This document shows positions 15,926 through 25,254 of a stretch of DNA of 37,011 nt, in pieces. Each line of letters opens with the position of its first letter. Position 1 is the first letter of the stretch. Source of the DNA: an uncultured Alphaproteobacteria bacterium (GTDB lineage: Bacteria; Pseudomonadota; Alphaproteobacteria; HIMB59; GCA-002718135); the NCBI GenBank assembly GCA_902616075.1, contig CACMRK010000007.1:1-37011 (forward strand), read 5' to 3'. The notes beneath the pieces are model-generated. The model saw only the letters and a program-made list of their open reading frames with translations. It had not been told where the DNA came from and made no database searches. The position numbers and the translations under genes were made by a program.

Positions 15926-16476
15926 TTTTCTAATTCAGTATCCCAGTATAAATAATCTCTCCAAGTCTCATGCAAAAAATTAGGGGGGAAATTCCTACCA
16001 TTATTTTGTAATTGCATTGACGATGGTCGAAGAGGTTTTTTAAAAAGTTTCATATCTGTATTTTGAATTAATTTTCTTCCCTTTTTTAAATTACAGGACG
16101 TGCAAGCCGAAACAACATTCTCCCATGTAGTTTTACCATTTAAGCATTTAGGCACTAAGTGATCAAATGTTAGTTCATTAGCAGGGAAACGATTAGTGCA
16201 ATACTGACAAGTAAAGTTATCTCTTAAAAATACATTGAAACGAGTGAAGGCAGGTCTTCGCTGTGGAGTTACATAATCTTTAAGTGCAATTACACTTGGT
16301 AACTTAAAAGTAAGATTTGGAGAATGAACTTCATGCTCATAATTTTCAATTACCGATACTCTTTCAAGAAAAACAGCTTTTATGGCATCTTGCCAAGAGC
16401 ATAAGGAAAGTGGGTAATAAGATAGTGGCCGAAAATCAGCATTAAGAACTAAAGCTGGATTTTCTGCGGTACTCAT
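15922..16476 (-). CDS. HNH endonuclease-family protein
   Basis: 184 residues. The N-terminal part (ALVLNADFRPLSYYPLSL) is the conserved extension of a widespread bacterial HNH group. The HNH core contains the zinc pairs Cys90/Cys93 (CQYC) and Cys125/Cys128 (CTSC), the DH pair Asp105-His106 (FDHLVP) and Asn120 (WENVV). The domain cleaves DNA in other families; in this subgroup, common and often single-copy in alphaproteobacteria, the biological role is unknown. The fixed neighbourhood (dsbB, coq7) suggests a housekeeping gene rather than a mobile nuclease. Confidence 0.88.
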   Translation of the reverse strand: MSTAENPALVLNADFRPLSYYPLSLCSWQDAIKAVFLERVSVIENYEHEVHSPNLTFKLPSVIALKDYVTPQRRPAFTRFNVFLRDNFTCQYCTNRFPANELTFDHLVPKCLNGKTTWENVVSACTSCNLKKGRKLIQNTDMKLFKKPLRPSSMQLQNNGRNFPPNFLHETWRDYLYWDTELEN

Positions 16477-16540
16477 TTTAGTTTCTACTCACCCAAGTCA
16501 TGTAATTCAAATAGTAATATAATATTAAGATTCGATTACT

Positions 16541-17215
16541 TTAAATATTTTTTTTTATAAAATTTTGAAATAAAGTTATTGTTTCTTGCGACATTGTGTG
16601 CTCATCTTTTTCAATTAGGTAATTCTCATAATTGTAGTTATAATTTTTTAAAACTTCAATTGACTCGTTGTAATTGGAAATAGGTAAAACAGCATCTTGA
16701 GCGCCATGAGAAATAAAAATTGGTGTTTTTAAAAATGCATTATTAGGCTTATGTTCTTTTGATATAATTCTTGAAGATATAATTGCTAAGCCTGCCAACT
16801 TATCTTGAAGTATTTGCCCAAGCTCAAAAGCCATCATACCTCCTTGAGAAAAACCCATAACAAAACAATCGGTTGTTTTTAAATTTAAATTTTCTAACAA
16901 AAGAGAAATAGAGTTATAAATTTTTTCAACATTCTCAGATATTTTCTTTTTGGCCACATAATATTCTTTTGCACCAGCATTAGAAATATGATTGCCATTG
17001 ATATATAATTGAAACCATTCATTTCCCATAGGATAATCTTGAATTGTATCTGGTGCATTAAATGCAACATATTTCATCCCCCAGTCATCTTGATCAATTA
17101 AATTTGCAATTTGAATAAAATTAGTAGCGTTATCTCCATATCCATGAAGCATGATCATCAATTTTTTTGGATTTTGGTGTTTAGTAATTGACGGACCTTT
17201 TAAAATATCAACCAT
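16541..17215 (-). CDS. Alpha/beta hydrolase, phospholipase/carboxylesterase family
   Basis: 224 residues from the ATG at 17215 (a TTG two codons upstream is less likely). The catalytic triad is Ser123 in GFSQGG, Asp174 in GAQDAVLP and His206 in DEHTMS. LHGYGDNATNF provides the oxyanion-hole region. Length and motifs fit the acyl-protein-thioesterase-like carboxylesterase family (PF02230). It would hydrolyse short-chain acyl esters or thioesters in the cytoplasm; the natural substrate is unknown. It stands alone leftward, diverging from the HIG1-like gene across about 60 bases. Confidence 0.87.
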   Translation of the reverse strand: MVDILKGPSITKHQNPKKLMIMLHGYGDNATNFIQIANLIDQDDWGMKYVAFNAPDTIQDYPMGNEWFQLYINGNHISNAGAKEYYVAKKKISENVEKIYNSISLLLENLNLKTTDCFVMGFSQGGMMAFELGQILQDKLAGLAIISSRIISKEHKPNNAFLKTPIFISHGAQDAVLPISNYNESIEVLKNYNYNYENYLIEKDEHTMSQETITLFQNFIKKNI

Positions 17216-17277
17216 AAACAAACACTTTGCTTAAGTTATCTTGTTTCATAGAATAAAAGTTTTATATAGATATTATT

Positions 17278-17472
17278 ATGAGTACAATGCAAATAATACT
17301 TGTCTTGTTCATGGCAGCAACTCTAGCAGTAGTTGTTGTTGGTGTTATTGCTATGGCAGTAAATGGAAAGCTTAACAAAAATCACAGTAATAAACTAATG
17401 CGATTAAGAGTATTATTTCAAGCAATTGCTATATTTGTCTTTGTTGTAATTGTTTGGTTAGCTAGAAATTAG
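17278..17472 (+). CDS. HIG1-domain twin-transmembrane protein
   Basis: 64 residues with two hydrophobic helices (about 5-27 and 45-62) joined by a basic loop (NGKLNKNHSNKLMRLRV). The ANGKLNKNHSNKLMRLRVLFQ segment carries the N/K...SNKLMRxRV pattern of alphaproteobacterial HIG1-domain proteins, relatives of mitochondrial HIG1/Rcf proteins that associate with respiratory complexes. A link to cytochrome oxidase is known for the mitochondrial family and only inferred here. Clear start ATG at 17278. Confidence 0.8.
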   Translation: MSTMQIILVLFMAATLAVVVVGVIAMAVNGKLNKNHSNKLMRLRVLFQAIAIFVFVVIVWLARN

Positions 17473-17527
17473 CAAATTAGAGTCTAGAAAAATTTCATAA
17501 TATTTAGTATATAGTTGCCAGGTTTAT

Positions 17528-17710
17528 ATGGGCATTCACTTTAATCACAAATCTAAAGCGGGAGACCGCAAAATGCAGAAAGAGCTTAAGCTAAAAATGA
17601 AAGCTGAGGAGCGCAAAAAGAAACGTGAAGAGCAAGAAAAGCTTAAAATGGAAGAAGAAATGCGTAAACTCGAAGAACTTACAAGACCTGATAAAGAAGA
17701 AAATAAGTAG
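17528..17710 (+). CDS. Small highly charged protein, possible coiled coil
   Basis: 60 residues, almost half Lys/Arg/Glu. After GIHFNHKSKAGDRK the rest is one long charged helix (KELKLKMKAEERKKKREEQEKLKMEEEMRKLEEL, in pieces), predicted helical or coiled-coil by composition. I do not recognise a family. Support for a real gene: it fills a gap with no competing frame, it lies 55 bases after the HIG1-like gene on the same strand, and its codons (CGC, CGT, GCG) are less A/T-biased than local noise would give. There is no recognisable Shine-Dalgarno. Confidence 0.5.
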   Translation: MGIHFNHKSKAGDRKMQKELKLKMKAEERKKKREEQEKLKMEEEMRKLEELTRPDKEENK

Positions 17711-17735
17711 TCTTTGATTAACTTTTTAAAATTAT

Positions 17736-18551
17736 CTAATTAGGTAAAGGATAGTGTTCAGCTATGAATTTCTTTAAAATTTCTAATGTTTGATCTGCTT
17801 CTTCTAAGAGCATCATATGCCCACAATCTTCAATGATCTTTACTTCCGATCCTTTAATGTAATCAGCAAGAATTTTTCCATCTTTTAAACGGCACATTCT
17901 GTCTTGTGCACCTAATATAGAAAGAGTAGGTAAATCCAATTTCTTAGCAACCTCAGGTCCATTTTTATAATTATCACATGCTCTAAAATCGACACCTAGA
18001 GTATCTTTAATTTCTTTATTTTGAACAATCATGGAACCAACATTTAGGTGATATAAACCTGGAACAGGATGGCCTCCAAAATGTCCTGCAGGACCATGCG
18101 CAAAATCCATCATAAGATCAACAGCCTTAGGATTACTCTCTTCAGCTAGCTTTAATAATTCTGGGTTCATCGGAATAGCAGAAGCACCGCCCATAAGAGT
18201 TAAAGTTTTAATTTTTTCTGGGTGTTGTGCAACACATTCCATTGTTACAAGACATCCTTGAGAGTGTCCGACTAGTGAAGCTTCTTTACATCCAACTGCA
18301 CCAATAACATCACCAACCCAGTTTCCCATTTCTTCAATAGTTTTTAAACTTTCACCAGAAGAAAGTCCGTGACCTGGTAAATCGACTGCTAAAACGCTGT
18401 ATCCACGGAATGCAAAATAACGTGTTTGTAAAACCCAGACCATATGACTTAGTCCACTACCGTGAACAAAAATAATAAGAGGTTTATTTTTATCAAAAGG
18501 TCTGCCTCCAGTGGAGGCAAACGTATCAATTCCGCGAACTTTAAACTTCAT
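17736..18551 (-). CDS. Alpha/beta hydrolase
   Basis: 271 residues of the alpha/beta hydrolase fold: HGSGLSHMVW (oxyanion region, from His30), nucleophile Ser97 in VGHSQGC, acid in LGAQDRM and His in CGHMMLLE. The substrate is not evident. The ATG follows the metY-like gene's TAA with no gap, so it is the last gene of a four-gene leftward operon with an acyl-CoA ligase and a beta-oxidation-type fusion enzyme. A role in releasing or trimming an acyl or thioester product of that pathway is a guess from context. Confidence 0.87.
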   Translation of the reverse strand: MKFKVRGIDTFASTGGRPFDKNKPLIIFVHGSGLSHMVWVLQTRYFAFRGYSVLAVDLPGHGLSSGESLKTIEEMGNWVGDVIGAVGCKEASLVGHSQGCLVTMECVAQHPEKIKTLTLMGGASAIPMNPELLKLAEESNPKAVDLMMDFAHGPAGHFGGHPVPGLYHLNVGSMIVQNKEIKDTLGVDFRACDNYKNGPEVAKKLDLPTLSILGAQDRMCRLKDGKILADYIKGSEVKIIEDCGHMMLLEEADQTLEILKKFIAEHYPLPN

Positions 18552-19862
18552 TTATTTGTTTGCAACTAAACGAGGTTTTTTTGCAGCTCTAAATCCATCT
18601 TCGAAATCGTTTACGATATCTTCAAAGTCTTCTAAGCCAACAGATAATCTAATCATATCATGAGATAATCCAGCAAATTTTAAAGTTGCCTCATCCATTT
18701 GTGAGTGAGTTGCTGATGCCGGATGGATAACTAATGTTCTCGCATCACCAACATTTGCTAAATGTGACGCAAGTTTAACATTATTAATGAACGCAGCACC
18801 TGCTTCTTTTCCGCCTTTAATTCCAAAGGCAATCATTGAACCAGTTCCCTTAGGAAGAATTTTTTCTGCAAGTTCCTTATCTGGATGACCAGGTGCACTT
18901 GCATGAGATACCCAAGCAACGCTTTCATGATTTGATAAATACTCAACCATCTTCAAAGCATTGGAACAATGTTTTTCCATACGAAGAGAAAGAGTTTCAA
19001 GTCCATGTAAAATATTCCAAGCATTTTGAGGTGCCAAACAAGGTCCCATATCTCTCATTCCTTCAGCTCTTGCCATCATAGTAAATGCTGTTGGACCAAA
19101 TTCTTCTGCAAATGATAATCCATGATAGCCCTCGTAAGGTTCTGTCATAGAAGGAAATTTATCATTTTGCATCCAATCAAAAGTTCCACCTTCAACTAAT
19201 ATTCCTGCCATAGAAGAACCATTACCACTCATCCATTTAGTTAGTGAGTGTACAACAAGGTCAGCTCCGTGTTCAAAAGGTCTACACAAATAAGGAGTTT
19301 GATAAGTACTATCAATTATTAGTGGGATACCTGCTTCTTTTGCTATGTTTGAAACTTCAGGCATGTTCATTAATTCATTACCTGGGTTACCAACAAGCTC
19401 ACCAAAAATACCTTTAGTATTTGGCTGAATAGCTTTTTTAAAACCTTCTGTATCTCTTGGTTTTACAAAAGTTGTTTTAATACCAAACTTAGGAAGCGTT
19501 AATCTAAATAAATTTACAGTTCCACCGTAAAGCTGAGAAGAAACAACCATATGATCACCGGCGTTACAAAGGGTCATAATAGTTAAAAATATTGCACTCA
19601 TTCCAGATGCAGTTGCAAGAGCAGCTGTTCCTCCTTCAAGTGCACAAACTCTTTCTTCTAGAACTTGTACTGTTGGGTTGGACATACGACTATAAATATG
19701 ACCACCTCTTTCTAAATTAAAAAGTGCTGCCGCATGATCAACATCATCAAACATATATGAAGTTGTTTGATAAATTGGTACTTGCCTTGAGCCAGCGTTT
19801 TTACTTGGTTGATAACCAGCATGTAGACTTAGTGTGTCAAATTTATAAGTTTTTGGATCCAT
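18552..19862 (-). CDS. metY: O-acetylhomoserine sulfhydrylase-type PLP enzyme
   Basis: 436 residues, the length of O-acetylhomoserine (thiol)-lyases and longer than cystathionine gamma-synthases (about 390). The PLP lysine is Lys209 in HSLTKWMSG; YSRMSNPT (57-64) is the cofactor-phosphate region. MetY adds sulfide to O-acetylhomoserine to give homocysteine, or methanethiol to give methionine, and MetX, which makes the acceptor, is encoded at 30343. AAAGGAG precedes the ATG within the end of the acyl-CoA ligase gene, and the ligase TAA abuts the ATG. It is odd that it lies in a lipid-type operon and not next to metX. A relative with another gamma-elimination/replacement activity is possible. 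Confidence 0.87.
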   Translation of the reverse strand: MDPKTYKFDTLSLHAGYQPSKNAGSRQVPIYQTTSYMFDDVDHAAALFNLERGGHIYSRMSNPTVQVLEERVCALEGGTAALATASGMSAIFLTIMTLCNAGDHMVVSSQLYGGTVNLFRLTLPKFGIKTTFVKPRDTEGFKKAIQPNTKGIFGELVGNPGNELMNMPEVSNIAKEAGIPLIIDSTYQTPYLCRPFEHGADLVVHSLTKWMSGNGSSMAGILVEGGTFDWMQNDKFPSMTEPYEGYHGLSFAEEFGPTAFTMMARAEGMRDMGPCLAPQNAWNILHGLETLSLRMEKHCSNALKMVEYLSNHESVAWVSHASAPGHPDKELAEKILPKGTGSMIAFGIKGGKEAGAAFINNVKLASHLANVGDARTLVIHPASATHSQMDEATLKFAGLSHDMIRLSVGLEDFEDIVNDFEDGFRAAKKPRLVANK

Positions 19863-21494
19863 TTATAACTCCTTTGCTTTTGTTCTTAATTCAAACTTTT
19901 GTATTTTCCCAGTTGATGTTTTTGGTAATTCACCAAAGATTACATGCTTTGGTCTTTTAAATCCAGCCATATTTTCTTTACAAAACTGAATTATATCCTC
20001 TTCTGTGGCATTTATTCCAGGAGCTAGTTCTACAAAAGCACATGGTGTTTCACCCCACTTCTCATCTGGCTTGGCAACTACTGCAACCAAGGAAACAGCT
20101 GGGTGTTTAGCAACAACATTTTCCACTTCCACAGATGAAATATTCTCTCCTCCAGAAATTATGATATCTTTCGATCTATCTTTTATTTGAATATATCCAT
20201 CAGGATAGACAACCGCTAAATCACCTGAGTGAAACCATCCATTATTCATGGATGTTTCAGTCGCCTCTTTATTTTTATAATATCCTTTCATTACTACATT
20301 ACCTCGAATTAAAATCTCTCCCATGGTTTCTCCATCCATTGGAACTTTTTCATAGGTCTCGGGATCTGCAACACAAACTTCTTCAGTATTTGGATAACGA
20401 ACACCTTGTCTTGCTTTAATATCAGCTTTTTTAGACTTTGATTGTGATTCCCATTCTTCATTCCAAGCGCATTGAAGAATATGGCCGTATGTTTCAGTTA
20501 ACCCATATACATGCATAACTTCAAAACCCAAATTATCCATCTTTTCAAGAATTGCACTCGTTGGTGGAGCCCCAGCAGTTAATACATATACTTTATGATT
20601 TATTTCTTTTTTATCTTTTTCATCAGCATTAGCAATTAAACTTAAAACAATAGGAGCACCTCCAAAATGAGTTACTTTATATTTATCTATTAAGTTATAA
20701 ATATCTTTTGCAACAATGTATCTGCAGCAAATAATCTTTGCATGTATTAAAGCAGCTGTCCAAGGATAACCCCATCCGTTACAGTGGAACATTGGAACAG
20801 TATAAAGAAATGTTAATTTATTAGGCATGTTCCATGCCGTAACACTTCCTGTTGACATTAAATATGATCCACGGTGGTGATACACAACGCCTTTTGGTTT
20901 ACCAGTTGTGCCTGATGTATAGCTTAGTGAGATTGCTTGCCATTCATCTTCAGGTAAAGACCAATTATAATTATCATCACCCGTCTGTAAAAATTCTTCA
21001 TATGTCATTTCTCCGATTTGTTCACCCTCACCATCTTTAAAAACTGCCTGATCATCATGAATATCAATAATAGGAATATTCTTCCCATATATTTTTAAAG
21101 CTTTTTTCATTGTAGGTGAAAATTGAGTATCAGTTATAAGAAGTTTTGCATCACTATGATCTAAAATGTATGCAATTGTTTCTGCATCAAGTCTGGTATT
21201 GATAGTATTAATAACACCACCAGTCATTGGGATAGAATAATGTGCCTCGAATAATTCCGGAGTATTTGCCGCTATGATTGAAACGGTACTTCCTTTTGTA
21301 ATTCCTTTTTTTGCTAATGCACTAGCAAACTTGGTACATCGATTATAGGTTTCAAGCCAAGTGTAACTTCTTTTTCCATAAACTAAAGAGTCATAGTTTG
21401 GATAAATATCTTTCACGCGAGTTATAAAACTTAATGGTGATAGTGGAACAAAATTGGCTGAATTTTTATCTAGGTTTGTATCAAAATTACTCAT
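19863..21494 (-). CDS. Acyl-CoA synthetase (AMP-forming)
   Basis: 543 residues of the ANL superfamily. The phosphate-binding loop YTSGTTGKPKG is near 172-182, the adenine-site motif YGLTET near 332-337, GWFHSGDLA and the hinge DRSKDIIISGGENIS near 420-440, and the C-terminal catalytic Lys in KTSTGKIQK. It activates a carboxylic acid to its CoA thioester with ATP. The subgroup (medium-chain/short-chain acid ligases) includes enzymes acting on fatty acids and on methylthio- or branched acids; I cannot choose. AGGAA lies a few bases before the ATG. It is second in the operon, 38 bases after the FadN-like gene and abutting metY. Confidence 0.9.
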   Translation of the reverse strand: MSNFDTNLDKNSANFVPLSPLSFITRVKDIYPNYDSLVYGKRSYTWLETYNRCTKFASALAKKGITKGSTVSIIAANTPELFEAHYSIPMTGGVINTINTRLDAETIAYILDHSDAKLLITDTQFSPTMKKALKIYGKNIPIIDIHDDQAVFKDGEGEQIGEMTYEEFLQTGDDNYNWSLPEDEWQAISLSYTSGTTGKPKGVVYHHRGSYLMSTGSVTAWNMPNKLTFLYTVPMFHCNGWGYPWTAALIHAKIICCRYIVAKDIYNLIDKYKVTHFGGAPIVLSLIANADEKDKKEINHKVYVLTAGAPPTSAILEKMDNLGFEVMHVYGLTETYGHILQCAWNEEWESQSKSKKADIKARQGVRYPNTEEVCVADPETYEKVPMDGETMGEILIRGNVVMKGYYKNKEATETSMNNGWFHSGDLAVVYPDGYIQIKDRSKDIIISGGENISSVEVENVVAKHPAVSLVAVVAKPDEKWGETPCAFVELAPGINATEEDIIQFCKENMAGFKRPKHVIFGELPKTSTGKIQKFELRTKAKEL

Positions 21495-21532
21495 GTGTTT
21501 CCTAAAAGGATCGAATACTACAAGAAATTAAT

Positions 21533-23767
21533 TTAATTTACTAATGGTTTTCCAGTTTCAAGTGTATGTTTTATTCGCTCTTGAGTTTTAGGCATCTGGA
21601 TAAGTCTCATGAAAGCTTCTAATTCAAGATTATAAAGATCATCTTCACTTAATTCATTATCAATATTTGTATTTCCGCCGCTAAGTACAAAAGCAATCTG
21701 CTTACCTACTTCTAATCCGTGGTCTAAAATTTTATTTTCATTATATAGTGCTTCAAGTTTTTCAAACATTTTATCTCTGACAGCACTACCGCCTAAATTG
21801 AATTTAGGTTGAGATGGTTTTTCATACCCTACCTCAATATTATTTAATAAATCGATAGCCGTTGATAATTGTCTGTCTCTATTTATTACTACTTTATCCT
21901 TTTCTAAAAAGAATTGATTTGGCAGTGCTTCATTTGGTGAGGTAGCAGTAATAGCATAACCAATAAGATCAAAAACTTTCATAGACGCATGTTCAGAATT
22001 TTCTTTACCATCTGGAGTTTGTAACCAACGCCACAGCATTTCTTTACAACCCCCACCAGCAGGAATGAGTCCAACTAAAGATTCAACTAGTCCAAGAACA
22101 ACATTTGTATGAGCAACGTTATAATCACAATGCAATACCACTTCAAAACCACCGCCAATAGCAAGCCCTGATGGTGCAGCAATAAAAGGTTTATCTGCAT
22201 ATTTTATTGTTTTACACGTTTGTTGGAAATCAATTATAAATTTTTCAATTTTAGACCATTCATTATTTTTAGCAAATTCCATGACATAATTTAAATTTAC
22301 ACCAGCAGAAAATTGCATTGCATCATTAATTACAATTGTGCTTTTATTATTTTGCGCAGCTTCTTTTAAAGCTAACATAGAGTCAGTATCTAAAGCGTTT
22401 GCCTTAGTAGTAAATTCAACAACCTGATATGATGCAGCATTTTTAACATTAGCAGAAGGGTTCTCAAAAGTTTTTTGCAAATTTAACGATCTTAAATTAT
22501 CAATACTTGAATCTAAATATCCAGGTCTTTTATTAAATTCAAAAACTCCCTTTAGATCTTTAAAGAAGTTAATATCAGTATTTTGATCAATAAAATTTTT
22601 TGTATCAATATTTGAAAGCATTTCAAAAGGGCCAACAGTCCAATTAAAACCTAATCTTAGTGCATCATCTATGTCTATATATTTTGATGATACATCAGGG
22701 ATTAAATATGCAGCATACCTAATTACTTTTGTCAGAATTGATTTTGCATATTCACCGTATTTGTCTTTTCTTTGAATGAGTTTATTTATGTCAATTTTAT
22801 CTCCCATACCTAAATTAATTTTCTGACTTGGGTGATACTCGCCAGTTTCTAAATTAATTGCTTCAAGAATTTTTTTACCATCAGATTTATTCATTCTATA
22901 AAAACCACCCTTACCTTTTCTTCCTGTATACCCAGTTTCAATAAGTTTTGTGACCAATGGAATTTCTTGTGCAACCTCGTGGAAAGGATCTTCTTTTGGG
23001 AGTTCTTTGATAAAACTTTTTAAAACATCAGCCATCAAATCGATACCAATTAAATCGTATAGCCCAAAAATTCCAGTCTTCGGGATACCCATTGGTCTTC
23101 CAAATACTGCATCGGCCTCTTCAATTGATATCTTCATTTTAAAAGCTTCAGTCATAGCAACTTGCATTGCATAAACTCCAATTCTGTTTCCGATAAATCC
23201 TGGAGTGTCGTTACAAATAATGACACCTTTACCAAGTTTTTCATCACAAAATTTTTTTAATAAATTTATTTTTTCAATGTCATTAACTTCTTCAGTTACT
23301 ATCTCGAGCAATGCCATATATCGAACTGGGTTAAAAAAATGGGTAATGCAAAAATTTTTTTTCATTTCATCTGACATATTTGCTGATAAAATTTTCAATG
23401 GAATTGTAGATGTATTAGATGAAATTATAGAATTGTTCTTTCTTGTAGTCTGAATTTTATCATAAATGTTATGTTTAATATCTATTCTCTCAACAACAGC
23501 CTCCACAACCCAATCAGCTTCCGCAACTTCATTAAAGTCATCCTCAATATTTCCAACCTTAATTAATTCTGCTTTGTTTTTTTCTACTAAAAGTGGAGGT
23601 CGTGATTTTTTAATTCTTTCTTTAGCGTTTTCTGTAATTTGGTTTCTAGATCCTTCTTTTGAAGGTAAGTCTAGAAGTGTAACATCAATATTAGCATTTG
23701 CTATTTGGGCTGCGATTCCACTGCCCATAGTGCCAGATCCTATTACTACTACTTTTTTAATATTCAT
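21533..23767 (-). CDS. 3-hydroxyacyl-CoA dehydrogenase / enoyl-CoA hydratase fusion (FadN-type)
   Basis: 744 residues with the dehydrogenase first and the crotonase domain last, the reverse of FadB/FadJ. The N-terminal NAD loop is GSGTMGSGIA (about 10-19). ITHFFNPVRYM (about 141-151) carries the catalytic His, and a repeated C-terminal dehydrogenase domain follows to about 410. The crotonase domain (about 440-740) has the oxyanion segment FSAGVNL, GGGFEVVLHCD and ESLVGLIPAGGG with likely catalytic acids. It would hydrate enoyl-CoA and oxidise 3-hydroxyacyl-CoA in fatty-acid-like breakdown. First gene of a leftward operon with an acyl-CoA ligase. No thiolase or acyl-CoA dehydrogenase is in the window. 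Confidence 0.9.
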   Translation of the reverse strand: MNIKKVVVIGSGTMGSGIAAQIANANIDVTLLDLPSKEGSRNQITENAKERIKKSRPPLLVEKNKAELIKVGNIEDDFNEVAEADWVVEAVVERIDIKHNIYDKIQTTRKNNSIISSNTSTIPLKILSANMSDEMKKNFCITHFFNPVRYMALLEIVTEEVNDIEKINLLKKFCDEKLGKGVIICNDTPGFIGNRIGVYAMQVAMTEAFKMKISIEEADAVFGRPMGIPKTGIFGLYDLIGIDLMADVLKSFIKELPKEDPFHEVAQEIPLVTKLIETGYTGRKGKGGFYRMNKSDGKKILEAINLETGEYHPSQKINLGMGDKIDINKLIQRKDKYGEYAKSILTKVIRYAAYLIPDVSSKYIDIDDALRLGFNWTVGPFEMLSNIDTKNFIDQNTDINFFKDLKGVFEFNKRPGYLDSSIDNLRSLNLQKTFENPSANVKNAASYQVVEFTTKANALDTDSMLALKEAAQNNKSTIVINDAMQFSAGVNLNYVMEFAKNNEWSKIEKFIIDFQQTCKTIKYADKPFIAAPSGLAIGGGFEVVLHCDYNVAHTNVVLGLVESLVGLIPAGGGCKEMLWRWLQTPDGKENSEHASMKVFDLIGYAITATSPNEALPNQFFLEKDKVVINRDRQLSTAIDLLNNIEVGYEKPSQPKFNLGGSAVRDKMFEKLEALYNENKILDHGLEVGKQIAFVLSGGNTNIDNELSEDDLYNLELEAFMRLIQMPKTQERIKHTLETGKPLVN

Positions 23768-23871
23768 GTGAGTTCTATAAAGGTGAGCTTATATAAGAAA
23801 AATTTGCCGTATGAAAATAATTTAAGCATAAGGGTGGAAATTAATATAAATATCTCTTATAGGCGCGCAAA

Positions 23872-25254
23872 ATGAAAAAAAATCCTTCAAGAAATGTCCA
23901 TTTTTCAAAAGGACCTAGTGAGATTTTAGATGCAATTAATACGTCTATAGATATCGATCAACGTCTGTATAAAGAAGATATAACTGGGTCAATAGCGCAT
24001 GCTAGAATGCTCGGTAAACAAAAAATAATAAATAAAAAAGAACAAAGTGCAATAGTCTCTGGACTTAAAGCAATTGAAAGAGATATTGAAAAAAACAAGG
24101 TCGTATTTTCAAAGAAACTTGAAGATATTCATATGAACATTGAAAGTTTATTATTTAAGAAAATTGGAAAAATTGCAGGAAAGCTTCATACTGCAAGATC
24201 TAGAAATGATCAGGTAGTAACTGATTTAAAATTATGGGTTAAAAAAGAATCTAAAATTTTAGATAGTGAACTAAAAAAATTTCAGAGAACTTTAATTAAT
24301 ATTGCAACAAAAAATACTGAAACAATTATGCCAGGTTACACTCATTTACAAATCGCTCAACCAATAACATTGGCTCATCATGTTTTAGCTTACGTTGAAA
24401 TGATTGGTAGAGACAGATCAAGACTTGAAGATTGTTTATATCGTCTTAATGAAAACCCATTAGGTGCAGCTGCACTTGCAGGGACTTCTTTTAATATTGA
24501 TAGAAAATATACAACTAAAGAGTTGGGATTTAGAGAGCCAACAAAAAATGCTATGGACACTGTCTCAGATAGAGACTTTGTAACGGAATTTTTATTTGTT
24601 CTATCACTAATTGCTGTTCATTTATCAAAAATAGCAGAGGAAATAGTACTTTGGTCAAATCAACAATTTAATTTTATTAATTTACCAGATGATCTTTCAA
24701 CTGGTAGTTCAATTATGCCTCAGAAAAAAAATCCAGATGGTGCAGAGCTTGTTAGAGGAAAAACAAGTATTATCATTAGTAATTTAAGTTCAATGCTTAA
24801 TATTATTAAAGGGTTACCACTTTCTTATAGTAAAGACTTACAAGACGATAAACAAATAATATTTAATTCATACGACAATGTTTCTTTGTGTATAAAAGTT
24901 ATGAATGAAATTTTATCAAAATCTACATACAACAAAACTAGAATGAAAGAGTTGATTGATAATTCAAATGCAACCGCTACCGATTTGGCTAATTGGTTGG
25001 TTCAAAATCTTAGATATTCATTTAGAGATGCTTATGTTGTTACAGGAAAGATTGTTTCTTATTGTTCAAAACAAGATAGAAGCATAGATTCATTATCTCT
25101 TGGAGAATTAAAAAAATTTGACAAAAATATAACAGCTGACGCAAAAAAAGTGCTATCAACTACCAACAGTGTTAAATCAAAATCAAGTTTTGGGGGTACA
25201 GCCCCTGAAATTACTAAAAAAATAATAAAACTTGTTATAAAAAAATACTTATAA
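23872..25254 (+). CDS. argH: Argininosuccinate lyase
   Basis: 460 residues, normal length. The fumarase/aspartase-superfamily signature GSSIMPQKKNPD is near residue 280 and holds the catalytic serine loop. HTARSRNDQV (about 103-112) and PGYTHLQIAQP (about 155-165) are the other two conserved regions. It splits argininosuccinate into arginine and fumarate, the last step of arginine synthesis. It is followed, with a one-base overlap (TAATG), by the small lipoprotein gene and lysA, an order conserved in proteobacteria. Confidence 0.95.
   Translation: MKKNPSRNVHFSKGPSEILDAINTSIDIDQRLYKEDITGSIAHARMLGKQKIINKKEQSAIVSGLKAIERDIEKNKVVFSKKLEDIHMNIESLLFKKIGKIAGKLHTARSRNDQVVTDLKLWVKKESKILDSELKKFQRTLINIATKNTETIMPGYTHLQIAQPITLAHHVLAYVEMIGRDRSRLEDCLYRLNENPLGAAALAGTSFNIDRKYTTKELGFREPTKNAMDTVSDRDFVTEFLFVLSLIAVHLSKIAEEIVLWSNQQFNFINLPDDLSTGSSIMPQKKNPDGAELVRGKTSIIISNLSSMLNIIKGLPLSYSKDLQDDKQIIFNSYDNVSLCIKVMNEILSKSTYNKTRMKELIDNSNATATDLANWLVQNLRYSFRDAYVVTGKIVSYCSKQDRSIDSLSLGELKKFDKNITADAKKVLSTTNSVKSKSSFGGTAPEITKKIIKLVIKKYL

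Noticed and set aside
23205-23771. Rightward frames opposite the FadN-type gene start
   Set aside because: They are antisense to the strongly conserved NAD-binding domain and have no family match I recognise.
23828-23871. Possible regulatory hairpin before argH (TATAA...TTATA)
   Set aside because: A five-base inverted repeat in A/T-rich DNA is expected by chance; no known leader motif.
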